From Deinococcales bacterium (GTDB lineage: Bacteria > Deinococcota > Deinococci > Deinococcales > JAAFIG01), in contig JANYHH010000053.1 in assembly GCA_025359505.1 (NCBI GenBank), forward strand, positions 1 to 64,000: DNA of 64,000 bases, read 5' to 3'. How positions within the stretch are numbered: the stretch's first letter is position 1; each line of letters opens with the position of its first letter. This document shows positions 27,011 to 35,725 of the stretch, piece by piece. Position numbers and translations under genes: made by a program. The notes under the pieces were generated by a model. It saw nothing but the letters and a program-made list of their open reading frames with translations, was not told where the DNA came from and made no database searches.

Positions 27011-27778
27011 TTAGGCTCGAGCGATCACCGTGCCACTCGAGCCATTCAGCGCGGCTTGTAGCACACCCGCTGTCATGCCGCTGGCAATTGTCGCGCTGAG
27101 TGCGCCGCGCTCGAGGGCCTGCAAAGCCGCCTCGACCTTCGGGATCATGCCGCCGGAGATGATGCCGTCCCGAATCCAATCATGTGCCTGCGTCGCGCTG
27201 AGCCGAGGTTCAGTGCTGCTGGGGTCGCGGTGGTCGCGCATCACGCCCGCGACATCGGTCAGGAAGATTACAGGGCAGCCCAGCGCCCCAGCGACCGCGC
27301 CCGCCGCCCAGTCCGCGTTAACGTTGAGCGGCTCGCCGTTTCCGTCCACAGCGATGCAGCCGATCACGGGCGTGAGACCCGCCGTCAGCAGCACCTCGAG
27401 CAAGTTTGTGTTGACGCGCTGCACCCGCCCGACGCGCCCTAAATCAGCTTCACCTAAAAGTTCCGCCTCGAGCAACTGGCAATCGCGCCCGGTCAAACCA
27501 ATCGCCTGTCCAATGTCCTGCGAGAGTTCCTTGGAGAGCATCGTCAAGGCTTTCTCGATCACCTCGAGCGCCGCTGGTGTCGTCACGCGCAGACCGCGCA
27601 GGAAGTTTGAGGCAATGCCCAGCCGCTCGAGGTCACGCTCGATCACCGGCCCGCCGCCGTGAACCACGACCACACGGTGCGTCTGGCGCAGGTCGGCAAT
27701 CTCGAGCGCGATAGCGCGGCGCAAGGGTAGGCTTTTCATGGCGTTGCCGCCGTACTTGATGACAATCGTCTCGGTCAC
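27011..27778 (-). CDS. argB: N-acetylglutamate kinase
   Basis: The ~255-residue amino-acid kinase phosphorylates N-acetylglutamate in arginine synthesis. Visible motifs are [12 protein letters not shown] at the N-terminus, [33 protein letters not shown], the substrate segment [17 protein letters not shown] and [16 protein letters not shown]. The GTG at 27778 ([11 protein letters not shown]) fits the usual family start better than the GTG at 27802. No other arg gene is near. A LysW-dependent relative is possible, but the sequence reads as standard ArgB. Confidence 0.88.
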   Translation of the reverse strand: MTETIVIKYGGNAMKSLPLRRAIALEIADLRQTHRVVVVHGGGPVIERDLERLGIASNFLRGLRVTTPAALEVIEKALTMLSKELSQDIGQAIGLTGRDCQLLEAELLGEADLGRVGRVQRVNTNLLEVLLTAGLTPVIGCIAVDGNGEPLNVNADWAAGAVAGALGCPVIFLTDVAGVMRDHRDPSSTEPRLSATQAHDWIRDGIISGGMIPKVEAALQALERGALSATIASGMTAGVLQAALNGSSGTVIARA

Positions 27779-27926
27779 GAAGGTCAGTGTATCGCTTGTC
27801 ACCGAGGATATCAGCGTTTATGGTTGGTTTTGAACGAACTCGGCTTTGGCCTCGCCTTCTGAAAAGAGGGCATATTTTTTGATGACTACACAGGTCACTT
27901 CACGGCGTCTCGAGCATTCGTGCAGA

Positions 27927-28307
27927 CTATTCGTCTTCGCTGCGCCCAAAAAACTCAGCCATGCCCGGCTTTTCAGATTCACGCGTCACGCGAATCGCGC
28001 CCGCTGGCAGGGTCTCGAGATCGTCCTCGAGCGGAAAGTCTGATGGGGCAGCGTGAACGGTTTCCACAAATGCACCGGCTTTAAAACGGTGATACAGCGT
28101 GGCGCGCGCCCAGACCTCACCAAACTCGAGCGACAGCGGTTCACTCAGCTCCGCTAAGTCCGCCAAGTCCTCGCTCAGTTGCTCAGCCGCGACGCTGACC
28201 CAATCACCGCTTTGCAGTACGACTGCGCTGCTGTCCGGCAGCAGCCATTCCTCGAGCGCCAGCGCGACCGCCCGTGCGTCGCCGCGCAGGTACAGCGCTG
28301 GGTTCAC
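27927..28307 (-). CDS. Acidic small protein, unknown function
   Basis: The 126-residue protein (MNPALYLRGDARAVALALEE) is acidic with an alternating strand/helix pattern and ends FFGRSEDE. Its GTG start overlaps the stop codon of the upstream GNAT gene, so the two are translationally coupled. The family is not recognised. Confidence 0.65.
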   Translation of the reverse strand: MNPALYLRGDARAVALALEEWLLPDSSAVVLQSGDWVSVAAEQLSEDLADLAELSEPLSLEFGEVWARATLYHRFKAGAFVETVHAAPSDFPLEDDLETLPAGAIRVTRESEKPGMAEFFGRSEDE

Positions 28308-28819
28308 CGCACCGCCTCGAGCTGCGGGGTTTGCGGTGACTCGAGGGACGGCTGCGTACCGAGTTCCTTGGCGTACCAGCTCAGCACTGGGCGGGCATCC
28401 ACCGCGAAGTGATAGCCCAGCCCCTCCCAGAACGCGGCCGCGCCGCTGTTCTCAAAAAAGACGCCCGCGAGGATTTTTCGCACGCGCCCCGCTAAGCGCT
28501 GCTCCAAATCGCGCATCACCAACGCGCCAATGCCGCGCCGCTGCTGCGATTCCGCAATCAGCAGCAGGTTGACGGTCACGTCACCCGCTTGCGGGTAATC
28601 GAATTTCAAATCCAAGTACCCGATGCGCTCACCGTTCACCATGACAAACTCGAGGGAGCGGCGCGGGTCGCTCGACGCACTCTCCAGTTCCCTCGTCACA
28701 TCTTCAAGCAGCGGGATCGGTGCGGCAATGGTTTGAAAATACCTTGGACTCGAGGCGTACAGGTGTTGCAGCGCGAGCGCATCGCCGGGCTGCACGGCTT
28801 GACAAGAAAAGGGGTTCAC
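28304..28819 (-). CDS. GNAT family N-acetyltransferase
   Basis: The 171-residue protein shows the acetyl-CoA-binding motif QQRRGIGALVMRDLEQRL near residue 97, after the strand DVTVNLLLI. The closing strand SGAAAFWEGLGYHFAVDARPV also fits the fold. The substrate is unknown. GTG at 28819 starts the frame. It is coupled to the 27927 gene. Confidence 0.85.
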   Translation of the reverse strand: MNPFSCQAVQPGDALALQHLYASSPRYFQTIAAPIPLLEDVTRELESASSDPRRSLEFVMVNGERIGYLDLKFDYPQAGDVTVNLLLIAESQQRRGIGALVMRDLEQRLAGRVRKILAGVFFENSGAAAFWEGLGYHFAVDARPVLSWYAKELGTQPSLESPQTPQLEAVR

Positions 28820-28861
28820 AGGTTAGTGCATTCTATCGTTTGATATGAGAATCGCTGGGTT

Positions 28862-28896
28862 GAAAAACGAAAAGAAGCCCCGCTAAGGGGCTTCTT
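28862..28896 (-). terminator. Terminator after the beta-barrel gene
   Basis: A perfect 10-bp stem (28872-28881 with 28887-28896) with loop GCTAA is followed on the minus strand by TTTTCGTTTTTC. It lies 20 bases downstream of the stop at 28916. Confidence 0.88.
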
Positions 28897-28915
28897 TCCT
28901 GACTGTGACGCAAGT

Positions 28916-29353
28916 TTAGATTTTGAACTGAACGTACAAACCGCCGCCGAAGTACGGGGCAATGCCAACGTTATTGGTGTAAAAGCTCAAGCCGGGGTTG
29001 ATTCCCAATCCAATAGCGAGGTTTGGTTGAAGCAAGTAATCCAATCCGAACACACCGTGTGCACCGAAACCGAGCGTGCTAAAGCCAAACAATCCCAAGA
29101 AGCCGACGTGAGCGCCAGCGCCGTAGTACAAGCTAAACTTCTTGTCGTCACTCAGTGACATGCGCCCGAACAGGTAATTGACCTCGAGATCCGTCGAGAA
29201 AAACAACGTCCCCAGCGTGACCTGCAAGCCCGTACCTTGACCGGGATCGAAGGTGTTGTACTGCACGCCGATCAGTTTGACGCCGAAGGACTGCGCGGAC
29301 GCTGGCATCGCCAGACCGAGAAACGCCACCAAAACGATCAACAATTTCTTCAT
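28916..29353 (-). CDS. Small secreted beta-barrel-like protein
   Basis: The 145-residue protein has a clear signal peptide (MKKLLIVLVAFLGLAMPASA, cleavage before QSFG). Repeated amphipathic Gly/aromatic strands follow (LEVNYLFGRMSL, FSLYYGAGAHVGFLGLFGF, APYFGGGLYVQFKI ending in a hydrophobic residue), as in small outer-membrane barrels. GGAGG precedes the ATG at 29353. It is divergent from the potassium channel gene. The function is unknown. Confidence 0.75.
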   Translation of the reverse strand: MKKLLIVLVAFLGLAMPASAQSFGVKLIGVQYNTFDPGQGTGLQVTLGTLFFSTDLEVNYLFGRMSLSDDKKFSLYYGAGAHVGFLGLFGFSTLGFGAHGVFGLDYLLQPNLAIGLGINPGLSFYTNNVGIAPYFGGGLYVQFKI

Positions 29354-29511
29354 AATTTCCTCCAAGAAGTAGCTGCCCGAGAGCGCTACTGCACGTAAGT
29401 CTAACATTATGTGATTCAGGTGAAGCGCGAGAGCGAACGTGGTCTCGTCTGACACACCATGGAACGCTGGCCTATAAAAAAGTGGTTCAGGCAGTTTTGT
29501 ATGCTACTGAC

Positions 29512-30495
29512 ATGAGCGATAGCACTGCGACAATTACTGCACCATCGGCCAACCTCGAGACCGTACTGCCGAGCGATACGAAACTGCGCGATGACCTTGG
29601 CATTGGGCGCGTGGCGGCCGAAGTGGGGCGCGGGCGCTTCCTGAACAAGGACGGCAGCTTTGGGTCGCAGCGCGAGGGACTGGGTTTTCTCGAGTCTTTC
29701 AGTCCGTTTTACTGGATGCTGTCCGCCTCGTGGCCAGTTTTTTTCGCGGTGATGGCGCTGGGTTTCTTGGTGGTCAACTTGATCTTCGCTGGTCTGTACG
29801 TCTTGCTTGGATCGGATTCGCTGATGGCGAGCGTCAAGATGAGCGTCTTCGAACGGGCGTTTTTCTTCAGCGTAGAAACGCTGTCCACGATTGGTTACGG
29901 TCACATCGTGCCGCAAAGCATCGCCGCGCACTGGCTGTCCACGGTGCAAGCTTTCACGGGCGTGTTGGGGGTGGCGCTGATTACTGGTTTGCTGTTCGCT
30001 AAGTTCTCTAAACCAAGCTCACGGGTGCTGTTCAGTCAGCAAGCGCTGATCGCGCCGTTTCAGGGTGGGCAGGGACTGATGATTCGCCTGACTAACGGCA
30101 TGAAGAACGAGATTATTGAACTGCAAGCGCAAATCACGCTCTCCAAATTTGAAACCGTGAACGGCGTTCGCTCGAGGCACTATTACCCGCTTGCCTTGGA
30201 GCGCAGCAGCGTTGTCTTCATGCCACTCGCGTGGACGCTGGTGCATCCAATCACATCAGACAGCCCACTGTGGGGCATGACCTTAGCGCAGCTCACCCAG
30301 AGCACCCCAGAGTTTCTGGTGGTGATTCACGCAGTGGATGACATCGTGTACCAGCGCATCACCGCCCGCACCTCGTATGGGGCTGAAGAGCTGGTCTGGA
30401 ACGCGAAATTCAGCGATATTTACGTACACAGAGACGATGGTGCGCTCAGAATCGACGTGCGTCGCCTCAGCACCTACCAGCTCCTCGAGCCATAG
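29512..30495 (+). CDS. Inward-rectifier potassium channel (KirBac type)
   Basis: The 327-residue channel has two membrane helices (WPVFFAVMALGFLVVNLIFAG and a second near ALITGLLFAKFSKP) flanking the pore with selectivity filter TIGYG. The ~180-residue cytoplasmic domain has the Kir immunoglobulin-like strands (LMIRLTNGMKNEIIELQAQI). A slide-helix segment before helix 1 (SPFYWMLSASWPV) also fits. It conducts potassium across the inner membrane. ATG at 29512. Confidence 0.9.
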   Translation: MSDSTATITAPSANLETVLPSDTKLRDDLGIGRVAAEVGRGRFLNKDGSFGSQREGLGFLESFSPFYWMLSASWPVFFAVMALGFLVVNLIFAGLYVLLGSDSLMASVKMSVFERAFFFSVETLSTIGYGHIVPQSIAAHWLSTVQAFTGVLGVALITGLLFAKFSKPSSRVLFSQQALIAPFQGGQGLMIRLTNGMKNEIIELQAQITLSKFETVNGVRSRHYYPLALERSSVVFMPLAWTLVHPITSDSPLWGMTLAQLTQSTPEFLVVIHAVDDIVYQRITARTSYGAEELVWNAKFSDIYVHRDDGALRIDVRRLSTYQLLEP

Positions 30496-30498
30496 TCT

Positions 30499-31440
30499 TC
30501 ACTGCCACGCCCTGAGCACGCGCAGCCGCTCGCCGTCACCCTCGACAGCCGCGACCAGAGCGCCGTCCAACGTGACCATCGCACGCCCGACATGGGCGTG
30601 CGGGTAGCGCTTACCGTCGCGGATCTGCCGCGCCGCGCTTGCGTCCACCTCGAGCAACGGCAGTGACAGCGCCTCGAGATCGGGCTTCGGAATGGCCGTC
30701 CCCAAGTTCTCGAGCGGCGTGGCGTCGCTCAGTCTGAACTTGCCGACGCGGGTGCGTACCAGCCCAGCCAGATGCGCGGGCACGCCGAGGGCCGCGCCCA
30801 GATCGCGGGCGAGGCTGCGGATGTACGTGCCGCTCGAGACGGAGACGTTCAGCATCACGGTCTGGAAATCCCCAAGTGGCGCAGGGAACGTAAATCCGTT
30901 CCCGTCGGAACTGGCGACCCAATCACCCGTGCCATCCGAGGCTAGGCGGTACTCGAGCCGCGCAAATTGGCGCATACTGCTCAGCAGCGAGCCAGCCTCG
31001 AGCCGCTGCACCGTCACCGCTCGAGGATTCAGTATGACTTCCTGCCCTTTGCGGGCCAGATCGTAAGCGCGTTCGCCGTTCACGTGAATCGCGCTGTAAG
31101 ACGGCGGCAATTGCATCTGAGCGCCCCTGAACGGCTCGAGGGCAGCTTTGATTTGATCCAGCGTTAGGTTTGTTGCCATCGTCTCGAGAATCGGGCCTTC
31201 CGCGTCCAGCGTCGGCGTATTTGCACCAAACGACACGAACGCAAGGTAGCTTTTACTGTCGGTCTCCAAGAATTGCACCAGTTTCGTGCTGTCGTCCACC
31301 GTCAGCACCAGCACGCCCGTCGCCAATGGATCGAGCGTGCCCGTATGCCCGATGCGGCGCGTGCCCAGCATCTTTCGCGCCTTGGCGACAACATCAAAAC
31401 TTGTCATGCCGATGGGTTTATCAACGATGTACACACTCAC
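30499..31440 (-). CDS. truB: tRNA pseudouridine-55 synthase
   Basis: The 313-residue enzyme makes pseudouridine at U55 of tRNA. It begins VSVYIVDKPIGMTSFDVV; the catalytic Asp lies in RIGHTGTLDPLATGVLVL near residue 40, and KSYLAFVSFG and YIRSLARDLGAALG also match. GTG at 31440 gives the usual family start. It is convergent with the Kir gene (3-base gap). Confidence 0.92.
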   Translation of the reverse strand: MSVYIVDKPIGMTSFDVVAKARKMLGTRRIGHTGTLDPLATGVLVLTVDDSTKLVQFLETDSKSYLAFVSFGANTPTLDAEGPILETMATNLTLDQIKAALEPFRGAQMQLPPSYSAIHVNGERAYDLARKGQEVILNPRAVTVQRLEAGSLLSSMRQFARLEYRLASDGTGDWVASSDGNGFTFPAPLGDFQTVMLNVSVSSGTYIRSLARDLGAALGVPAHLAGLVRTRVGKFRLSDATPLENLGTAIPKPDLEALSLPLLEVDASAARQIRDGKRYPHAHVGRAMVTLDGALVAAVEGDGERLRVLRAWQ

Positions 31441-31849
31441 GAGACAGCAGTCTACCCTCCGAGCCGTGCGGAGTTGACGCTGCTGGAGCGATGGCAATTA
31501 CAAAGTCGTCTCGAGGGCGTCGTTGTTCAACCGTCGCACGGGCGCAACATGTTGCGCCCCTACCGAGTGCTTGCGAATGCTCGTATGGAATGAGGTTTTT
31601 GTAAGGGCAACCTTGCATTGTCGCCCGCTGCTCGAGATCGTTGACCTCGCAAACCCTCGAGAATCGTTACCGCACGTTTTCCTACCCCTTGAGTTCATCG
31701 GCTCGAGGTGCTAATCTTCTAAAGCTATCGGTGAGCTGCGTGGCTGCTGGACTCACCGCTAAGAAATGGTTCGATATCGTCTCGAGCCAGACCCCCCTCG
31801 AGTATGTTGTTCAAGATGGTCAGATTTGCGCGTCAGGAGCTACTTAATC
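31441..31849. other. Divergent spacer before rpsP
   Basis: This 409-base spacer holds a GCCCCTAC palindrome (31540-31563), seven CTCGAG sites and a 7-bp inverted repeat CGGTGAG/CTCACCG near 31729-31758. Promoters for truB and rpsP must be here, but none is unambiguous. No gene is supported. Confidence 0.5.
31540..31563. repeat. GCCCCTAC-type palindrome
   Basis: A 20-base perfect palindrome centred on ACATGT (31540-31559), with tail CTAC. It is identical in its core to the copies at 59045 and 62648. Confidence 0.85.
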
Positions 31850-32116
31850 ATGGTCAGAATTCGCCTCACCCGTCTGGGCAACACCCACAACCCGCATTAC
31901 CGCATGGTCGTCGTTGACCAGAAGCAAAAGCGCGATGGCGCTTACCTTGAAAATCTCGGGCATTACGATCCGCGCAAAACCACTGAAAACTGGCTCAGCG
32001 TTGATATCGAACGCGCCAAGTACTGGATGAGCGTCGGCGCTCAGCCGACCGACACGGCGCGGCGCTTGCTGAAGCAAGCCGGTGCGTTCAAAAAAGTCGC
32101 TGCCGTCGCTGCGTAG
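31850..32116 (+). CDS. rpsP: 30S ribosomal protein S16
   Basis: The 88-residue protein begins [20 protein letters not shown] and contains [16 protein letters not shown], standard for S16. AGGAGC precedes the ATG. A strong terminator and a repeat element separate it from khpA, whereas rpsP-khpA-rimM-trmD is a common continuous order. Confidence 0.96.
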   Translation: MVRIRLTRLGNTHNPHYRMVVVDQKQKRDGAYLENLGHYDPRKTTENWLSVDIERAKYWMSVGAQPTDTARRLLKQAGAFKKVAAVAA

Positions 32117-32134
32117 TTTTTTACAGCGCTCGAG

Positions 32135-32161
32135 ACCCCCCGCGTTTGCGGGGGTTTTTTG
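32135..32161 (+). terminator. Terminator of rpsP
   Basis: A C-rich/G-rich 7-8-bp stem (32136-32143 with 32148-32155) around a GTTT loop is followed by a run of six T. It lies 20 bases past the rpsP stop. Confidence 0.92.
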
Positions 32162-32163
32162 TG

Positions 32164-32310
32164 TCTAAAGCGTTTCCCAAGTTCCTCTCCTACCCTCGCT
32201 AGCACTCGTGTGTCCGCTTCACTTGGGAAACGCTGCTTGTTTCTACTCGTACAACTCGCCATGTTTGTGGGAAGGGATTCCACAAACATGGGAAACGCTG
32301 TAGGGAATGT
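32164..32310 (-). repeat. Two-hairpin dispersed element, copy C (inverted)
   Basis: Read on the minus strand, hairpin 1 is 32291-32280 with 32270-32259 (12 bp). The linker 32258-32235 reads CGAGTTGTACGAGTAGAAAC then AAGC. Hairpin 2 has a 13-bp perfect stem (32234-32222 with 32181-32169) and a 40-base loop. The linker matches copies A and B, while both stems have different sequences. It lies between the rpsP terminator and khpA. Confidence 0.8.
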
Positions 32311-32343
32311 CAGATGCGGCAATAATTTTGTAGACTCTTGCTC

Positions 32344-32637
32344 ATGACCAAAGATCTAATCGAGTACCTTGCCCGCAAAGTCGTGGACAACGCTGATGCG
32401 GTCAGCGTCGAGGAAACCGTTGACATGTACGTCATCCGCGTTGGTGACGGCGAGGAAGGGCGCGTGATCGGGCGTCAAGGTCGCGTGATCCAAGCGATTC
32501 GCACGATTGCCCGCGCGGCGGCCGGCCCGCGTGAGCGCGTGCAAGTCGATGTCTTCGGAGCTTCGAGCCGCAGTGCCGACGGAACCGAGAGCCGCAGTGC
32601 TGAAGAAGTTGACCACTCGAGCGAAACATCAGCTTGA
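32344..32637 (+). CDS. khpA: KH-domain RNA-binding protein KhpA
   Basis: The 97-residue protein has one type II KH domain with the GxxG loop in EEGRVIGRQGRVIQAIRTI. Its N-terminus TKDLIEYLARKVVDNADAV is typical of KhpA (YlqC), a partner of KhpB in RNA binding. A Ser/Glu-rich tail of ~25 residues is extra. Synteny with rpsP supports the call. Its stop overlaps the TTG start of the next gene. Confidence 0.92.
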   Translation: MTKDLIEYLARKVVDNADAVSVEETVDMYVIRVGDGEEGRVIGRQGRVIQAIRTIARAAAGPRERVQVDVFGASSRSADGTESRSAEEVDHSSETSA

Positions 32638-33416
32638 TACCGCGCACCGCCTTTATCACCGGCGCAGCGCAGGGCATCGGCGCTCAGACCGCTCGAGTCC
32701 TTGCAGCAGCGGGTTATAACCTCGCGCTGAATGACTTGAAGCAACCAACCGCGACCCTCGAGACGCTGCAAGGTTACGGCATACAAGCCATCGCCGTGCT
32801 TGGGGATGTCTCGAGCGAGGCTGACGTGCAGCGCATGTGCGGCGCGACCCTCGAGATATTCGGATCAGTGGACGCACTGGTCAACAACGCGGGCATCAGC
32901 TTCATCAAACCCGCTGAAGACATCAGCTTGACGCAGTGGCAGCGCGTTTTGGAGGTCAACCTGACCGGCCCATTCCTGACCAGCCAGATTTTCGGGCGGG
33001 CGATGCTCAAAGCCGGATCGGGCGCAATCGTCAATGTGTCATCGGTCGCAGGTCTGCTCGGTGTGGCGGATCGCGCCGCGTACAACGCCAGCAAGCACGG
33101 TCTGATCGGTCTGACGCGCACGCTGGCGGCCGAGTGGGGCGGTCGCGGCGTGCGCGTCAACGCCGTCTGCCCCGGCTGGGTCAAAACCGAGATGGACGCG
33201 GCCGACATGGGCAGCGGCGCGTACACCGACGCCGACATTCACGGGCGCGTGCCAATGGCGCGGTTCGCCAGCCCCGACGACATCGCGCAGGCCATCGCAT
33301 TTCTGTGCGACCCGCAAAAAAGCGCCTTCGTCAACGGTCACGCCCTGAGCGTGGACGGTGGCTGGGCGACGGACGGAAGCTGGGAAAGCCTACGAATCCG
33401 CAACCAGCAACGCTGA
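32634..33416 (+). CDS. Short-chain dehydrogenase/reductase (FabG-like)
   Basis: The 260-residue NAD(P)-dependent oxidoreductase has the cofactor motif TGAAQGIGAQTARVL near residue 8, NNAG near 86, catalytic Ser in VNVSSVAG and YNASKHG near 151. The closing DPQKSAFVNGHALSVDGGWA also fits. The TTG start overlaps the khpA stop (TTGA). The substrate is unknown; ordinary 3-ketoacyl reductases look the same. Its position in the slot often held by rimM is unusual. Confidence 0.88.
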   Translation: MIPRTAFITGAAQGIGAQTARVLAAAGYNLALNDLKQPTATLETLQGYGIQAIAVLGDVSSEADVQRMCGATLEIFGSVDALVNNAGISFIKPAEDISLTQWQRVLEVNLTGPFLTSQIFGRAMLKAGSGAIVNVSSVAGLLGVADRAAYNASKHGLIGLTRTLAAEWGGRGVRVNAVCPGWVKTEMDAADMGSGAYTDADIHGRVPMARFASPDDIAQAIAFLCDPQKSAFVNGHALSVDGGWATDGSWESLRIRNQQR

Positions 33417-33518
33417 AGCCACGTTGGTTCAGACGAAAGGTACTTGCGGAAAATCGGTAACTTGAGGCTGCTTTGAACCCGCACGTTTGGTTGTTACTCC
33501 TCGAGATTTGCGCGGAGC

Positions 33519-33550
33519 AGTGCTGGTCTCGAGCAGTACTGGTCTCGAGC
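33519..33550. repeat. 16-bp tandem duplication containing CTCGAG
   Basis: Two adjacent units (33519-33534, 33535-33550) of AGTRCTGGTCTCGAGC differ at one base. It is a second example of local duplication carrying CTCGAG. Confidence 0.85.
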
Positions 33551-33796
33551 TAACGTTCAAGCAGTCTCGAGGTTTGAACTTTTTGCCGCTCCCTGCCTTC
33601 GATGCTGTGTTGGTTACGCCCACGCTCGCAATCCGCACGATGCGAGTACCAATAAATTGCACTTGATGTTCACGGATTGAGCATCCAGCGCGACGAGAAA
33701 TGTAAAGCGATGGGAACGTCCAAGGCAGCAATTAAATTGTAAGGCGAAATAAAGTTTAAAGCATTGAAATTTGGGTATCCTCTGCTTACCGACTGT

Positions 33797-33804
33797 TAGG
33801 TAGG
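33797..33804. promoter_or_regulatory. Candidate TetR half-operator upstream of the regulator
   Basis: TAGGTAGG lies 11 bases upstream of the regulator's ATG, partly mirrored by TTACC at 33786-33790. The same TAGGTAG word forms both arms of the perfect operator at 34416-34433, which suggests autoregulation. Confidence 0.5.
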
Positions 33805-33814
33805 TGCGGATGTA

Positions 33815-34387
33815 ATGTCAAACACTCAAATTCAAAACACCCGTCAGCAAGCGCTCGAGGTCACCGAGCAACTCTTGCATCAGCATGGTTATTTGGGTGT
33901 TTCACTCGAGGCGGTGGCGCAGCGCATCGGGATTCGCAAGGCCAGTCTGTACTACCATTTTCCCGGCGGCAAAGAAGAATTGATGCTCGAGATCGCCCAC
34001 CGAATTCTCAAACGCGAAGAGGAAGGCTTCAAGCACGCCATTGCCTCGAGCCGTACCGCCAGCGGACAGTTGCGAGAGGTCGCAAAGTGGATGGCGAGTG
34101 GCCCGGGCCCTACAGAGTTGGTTTTGCACGATTCGATGCGTTTTATGCCGCAGGAACACCAGACGCACCTAGCGCAATCTTTTCTCTCCAAGCTGTACGC
34201 GCCAATCCAAGCCGTGATTGTCTTTGGTGTCGAAAGCAAGGAATTTCGCCCGCACGATGTTGAGCTGTCCACTTGGAGCGTCCTAGCGGTGCTGGCTGAA
34301 ATTCACAAAATGCTGCCCCATGCTAAAAATTCCAAAACACTGCCAGATCGGTTGATTAATTTTTTAATTCGGGGTTTACACAGCTAA
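33815..34387 (+). CDS. TetR family transcription regulator
   Basis: The 190-residue protein has an N-terminal helix-turn-helix: ALEVTEQLLHQHGYLGVSLE, then AVAQRIGIRKASLYYHFPGG. The C-terminal ligand-binding part is all-helical and unassigned. It is followed after 63 bases, across a palindromic operator, by a flavoprotein operon that it probably represses. Confidence 0.92.
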   Translation: MSNTQIQNTRQQALEVTEQLLHQHGYLGVSLEAVAQRIGIRKASLYYHFPGGKEELMLEIAHRILKREEEGFKHAIASSRTASGQLREVAKWMASGPGPTELVLHDSMRFMPQEHQTHLAQSFLSKLYAPIQAVIVFGVESKEFRPHDVELSTWSVLAVLAEIHKMLPHAKNSKTLPDRLINFLIRGLHS

Positions 34388-34415
34388 TACTTTTCCAAAA
34401 AAATTTCATTATCGC

Positions 34416-34433
34416 CTACCTAATAATAGGTAG
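34416..34433 (+). promoter_or_regulatory. Palindromic operator between the TetR gene and the flavoprotein operon
   Basis: Perfect inverted repeat CTACCTA-ATAA-TAGGTAG, 17 bases before the flavoprotein ATG and just ahead of its AAGGAG. Its half-site recurs upstream of the TetR gene. The spacing suits TetR binding. Confidence 0.7.
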
Positions 34434-34450
34434 CCAAAAAAGGAGTATTT

Positions 34451-35692
34451 ATGAGCAACACCGTGTGCATCGCTGGGGGCGGCCCCGCAGGTATGATTCT
34501 CGCCTTGCTGTTGGCAAGACAAGGCTTAGAAGTCACCGTGCTCGAGTCGGCCAAGGACTTCGACCGCGAGTTCCGTGGCGACACGCTCCATCCCGCCATC
34601 CTCGAGCTGCTCGATAGCTTGGGACTGGCAGATCGCCTGCTCGAGTTGGCGCACACAAAAGCCAAAACAGTACGTTTCATCACGGCTCGTGGCACGACCA
34701 CGGTCGCCGATTTCTCGAGGCTGCGAACGAAGTTCCCGTACCTAGCGATCATGCCGCAGGTGCGCTTCCTGAGCTTTCTGGCCAATGAACTCAAACACTT
34801 GCCCAATTTTCGTTTGGTCATGGGCGCTCGGGTCGAAGGTTTGCTCAAAGAAGCTGGATCTGTGCGCGGCGTGCGCTACCAAGATTCAGGCGGTTCACAC
34901 GAACTTCGCGCCGATTTGACCGTTGGTTGCGACGGTCGTTTCTCCAAGGTCAGGCAGCTTGGCGGTTTTGAATTGCATAAACTCTCCCTCGGACAAGACA
35001 TTCTCTGGTTCAGTCTGCCGCGCAAAGCCAGCGACCCGAAAGACAACGTAGATCAGTACATCGGCAAAGGACACCTGCTGGTCACGATTGACCGAGATTC
35101 TTGGTGGCAAGTCGGGTACAGCATCCCAAAAGGCAAATACCAAGAGGCCAAAGCCGCTGGGGTCGGCCCAATCCAAGCGTTTGTCAAGAAAATGCTGCCT
35201 TGGCTCGGGGAACGCGCCGCAGATTTCAACGATTGGAACGATGCGACACTGCTGTCGGTCGAGGTGGCTCGAGTCAAACGCTGGTACAAAGACGGCTTAC
35301 TGCTGATCGGCGATGCCGCGCATGTGATTTCACCGATTGGCGGCGTCGGAATCAACTTGGCGGTTCAGGATGCGATAGCGGCCGCCAATATCCTCACTGA
35401 ACCCTTGAAGTCTGGAACGCTGCAAACCAGCGATTTGGCGAAGGTGCAAAAGAAGCGCGAATGGCTGATTTCGTTGGTGCAGAGCCAACAAGTGACCGAG
35501 GAACGCGCCGTCACCAAAGTCCTCGATGCCAATGAAAGTTTCGAGCCACCCTTGCCACTGGTGATCCTCAGCCAAATCCCACTGCTGCGCGATCTACCCG
35601 GATTGTTCACCGCTTACGGTCTGATACCGGTGCGTCTGCGCCGCGACCTCATCAACGCAAGCCCAGCGCAGACACCCACGATGAACATATAA
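34451..35692 (+). CDS. FAD-dependent monooxygenase (PHBH/UbiH-like)
   Basis: The 413-residue flavoprotein has the dinucleotide-binding VCIAGGGPAGMILALLLARQ at its start, VTVLESAKDFDREFRGDTLH, the DG motif in TVGCDGRFSKVR near residue 160, and the FAD ribityl motif LLIGDAAHVISPIGGVGINL near 285. Family members hydroxylate aromatics or polyketides using NAD(P)H and oxygen. AAGGAG is well placed before the ATG. It heads a TetR-controlled operon with the two genes downstream. Confidence 0.88.
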   Translation: MSNTVCIAGGGPAGMILALLLARQGLEVTVLESAKDFDREFRGDTLHPAILELLDSLGLADRLLELAHTKAKTVRFITARGTTTVADFSRLRTKFPYLAIMPQVRFLSFLANELKHLPNFRLVMGARVEGLLKEAGSVRGVRYQDSGGSHELRADLTVGCDGRFSKVRQLGGFELHKLSLGQDILWFSLPRKASDPKDNVDQYIGKGHLLVTIDRDSWWQVGYSIPKGKYQEAKAAGVGPIQAFVKKMLPWLGERAADFNDWNDATLLSVEVARVKRWYKDGLLLIGDAAHVISPIGGVGINLAVQDAIAAANILTEPLKSGTLQTSDLAKVQKKREWLISLVQSQQVTEERAVTKVLDANESFEPPLPLVILSQIPLLRDLPGLFTAYGLIPVRLRRDLINASPAQTPTMNI

Positions 35693-35725
35693 ACCCTGCC
35701 CTCAAATCAACCTTCGGAGATTACC

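Larger units (their letters stand above)
33417..33814. other. Spacer before the TetR operon
   Basis: The 398 bases hold a 16-bp tandem duplication (33519-33550), five CTCGAG sites and, at the right end, a TAGGTAGG half-site. A minus-strand frame at 33429-33731 has no family features or ribosome binding site and is not called. Confidence 0.5.

Noticed and set aside
33429-33731. Leftward 100-residue frame before the TetR gene
   Set aside because: No ribosome binding site, no hydrophobic core and it spans a tandem duplication.
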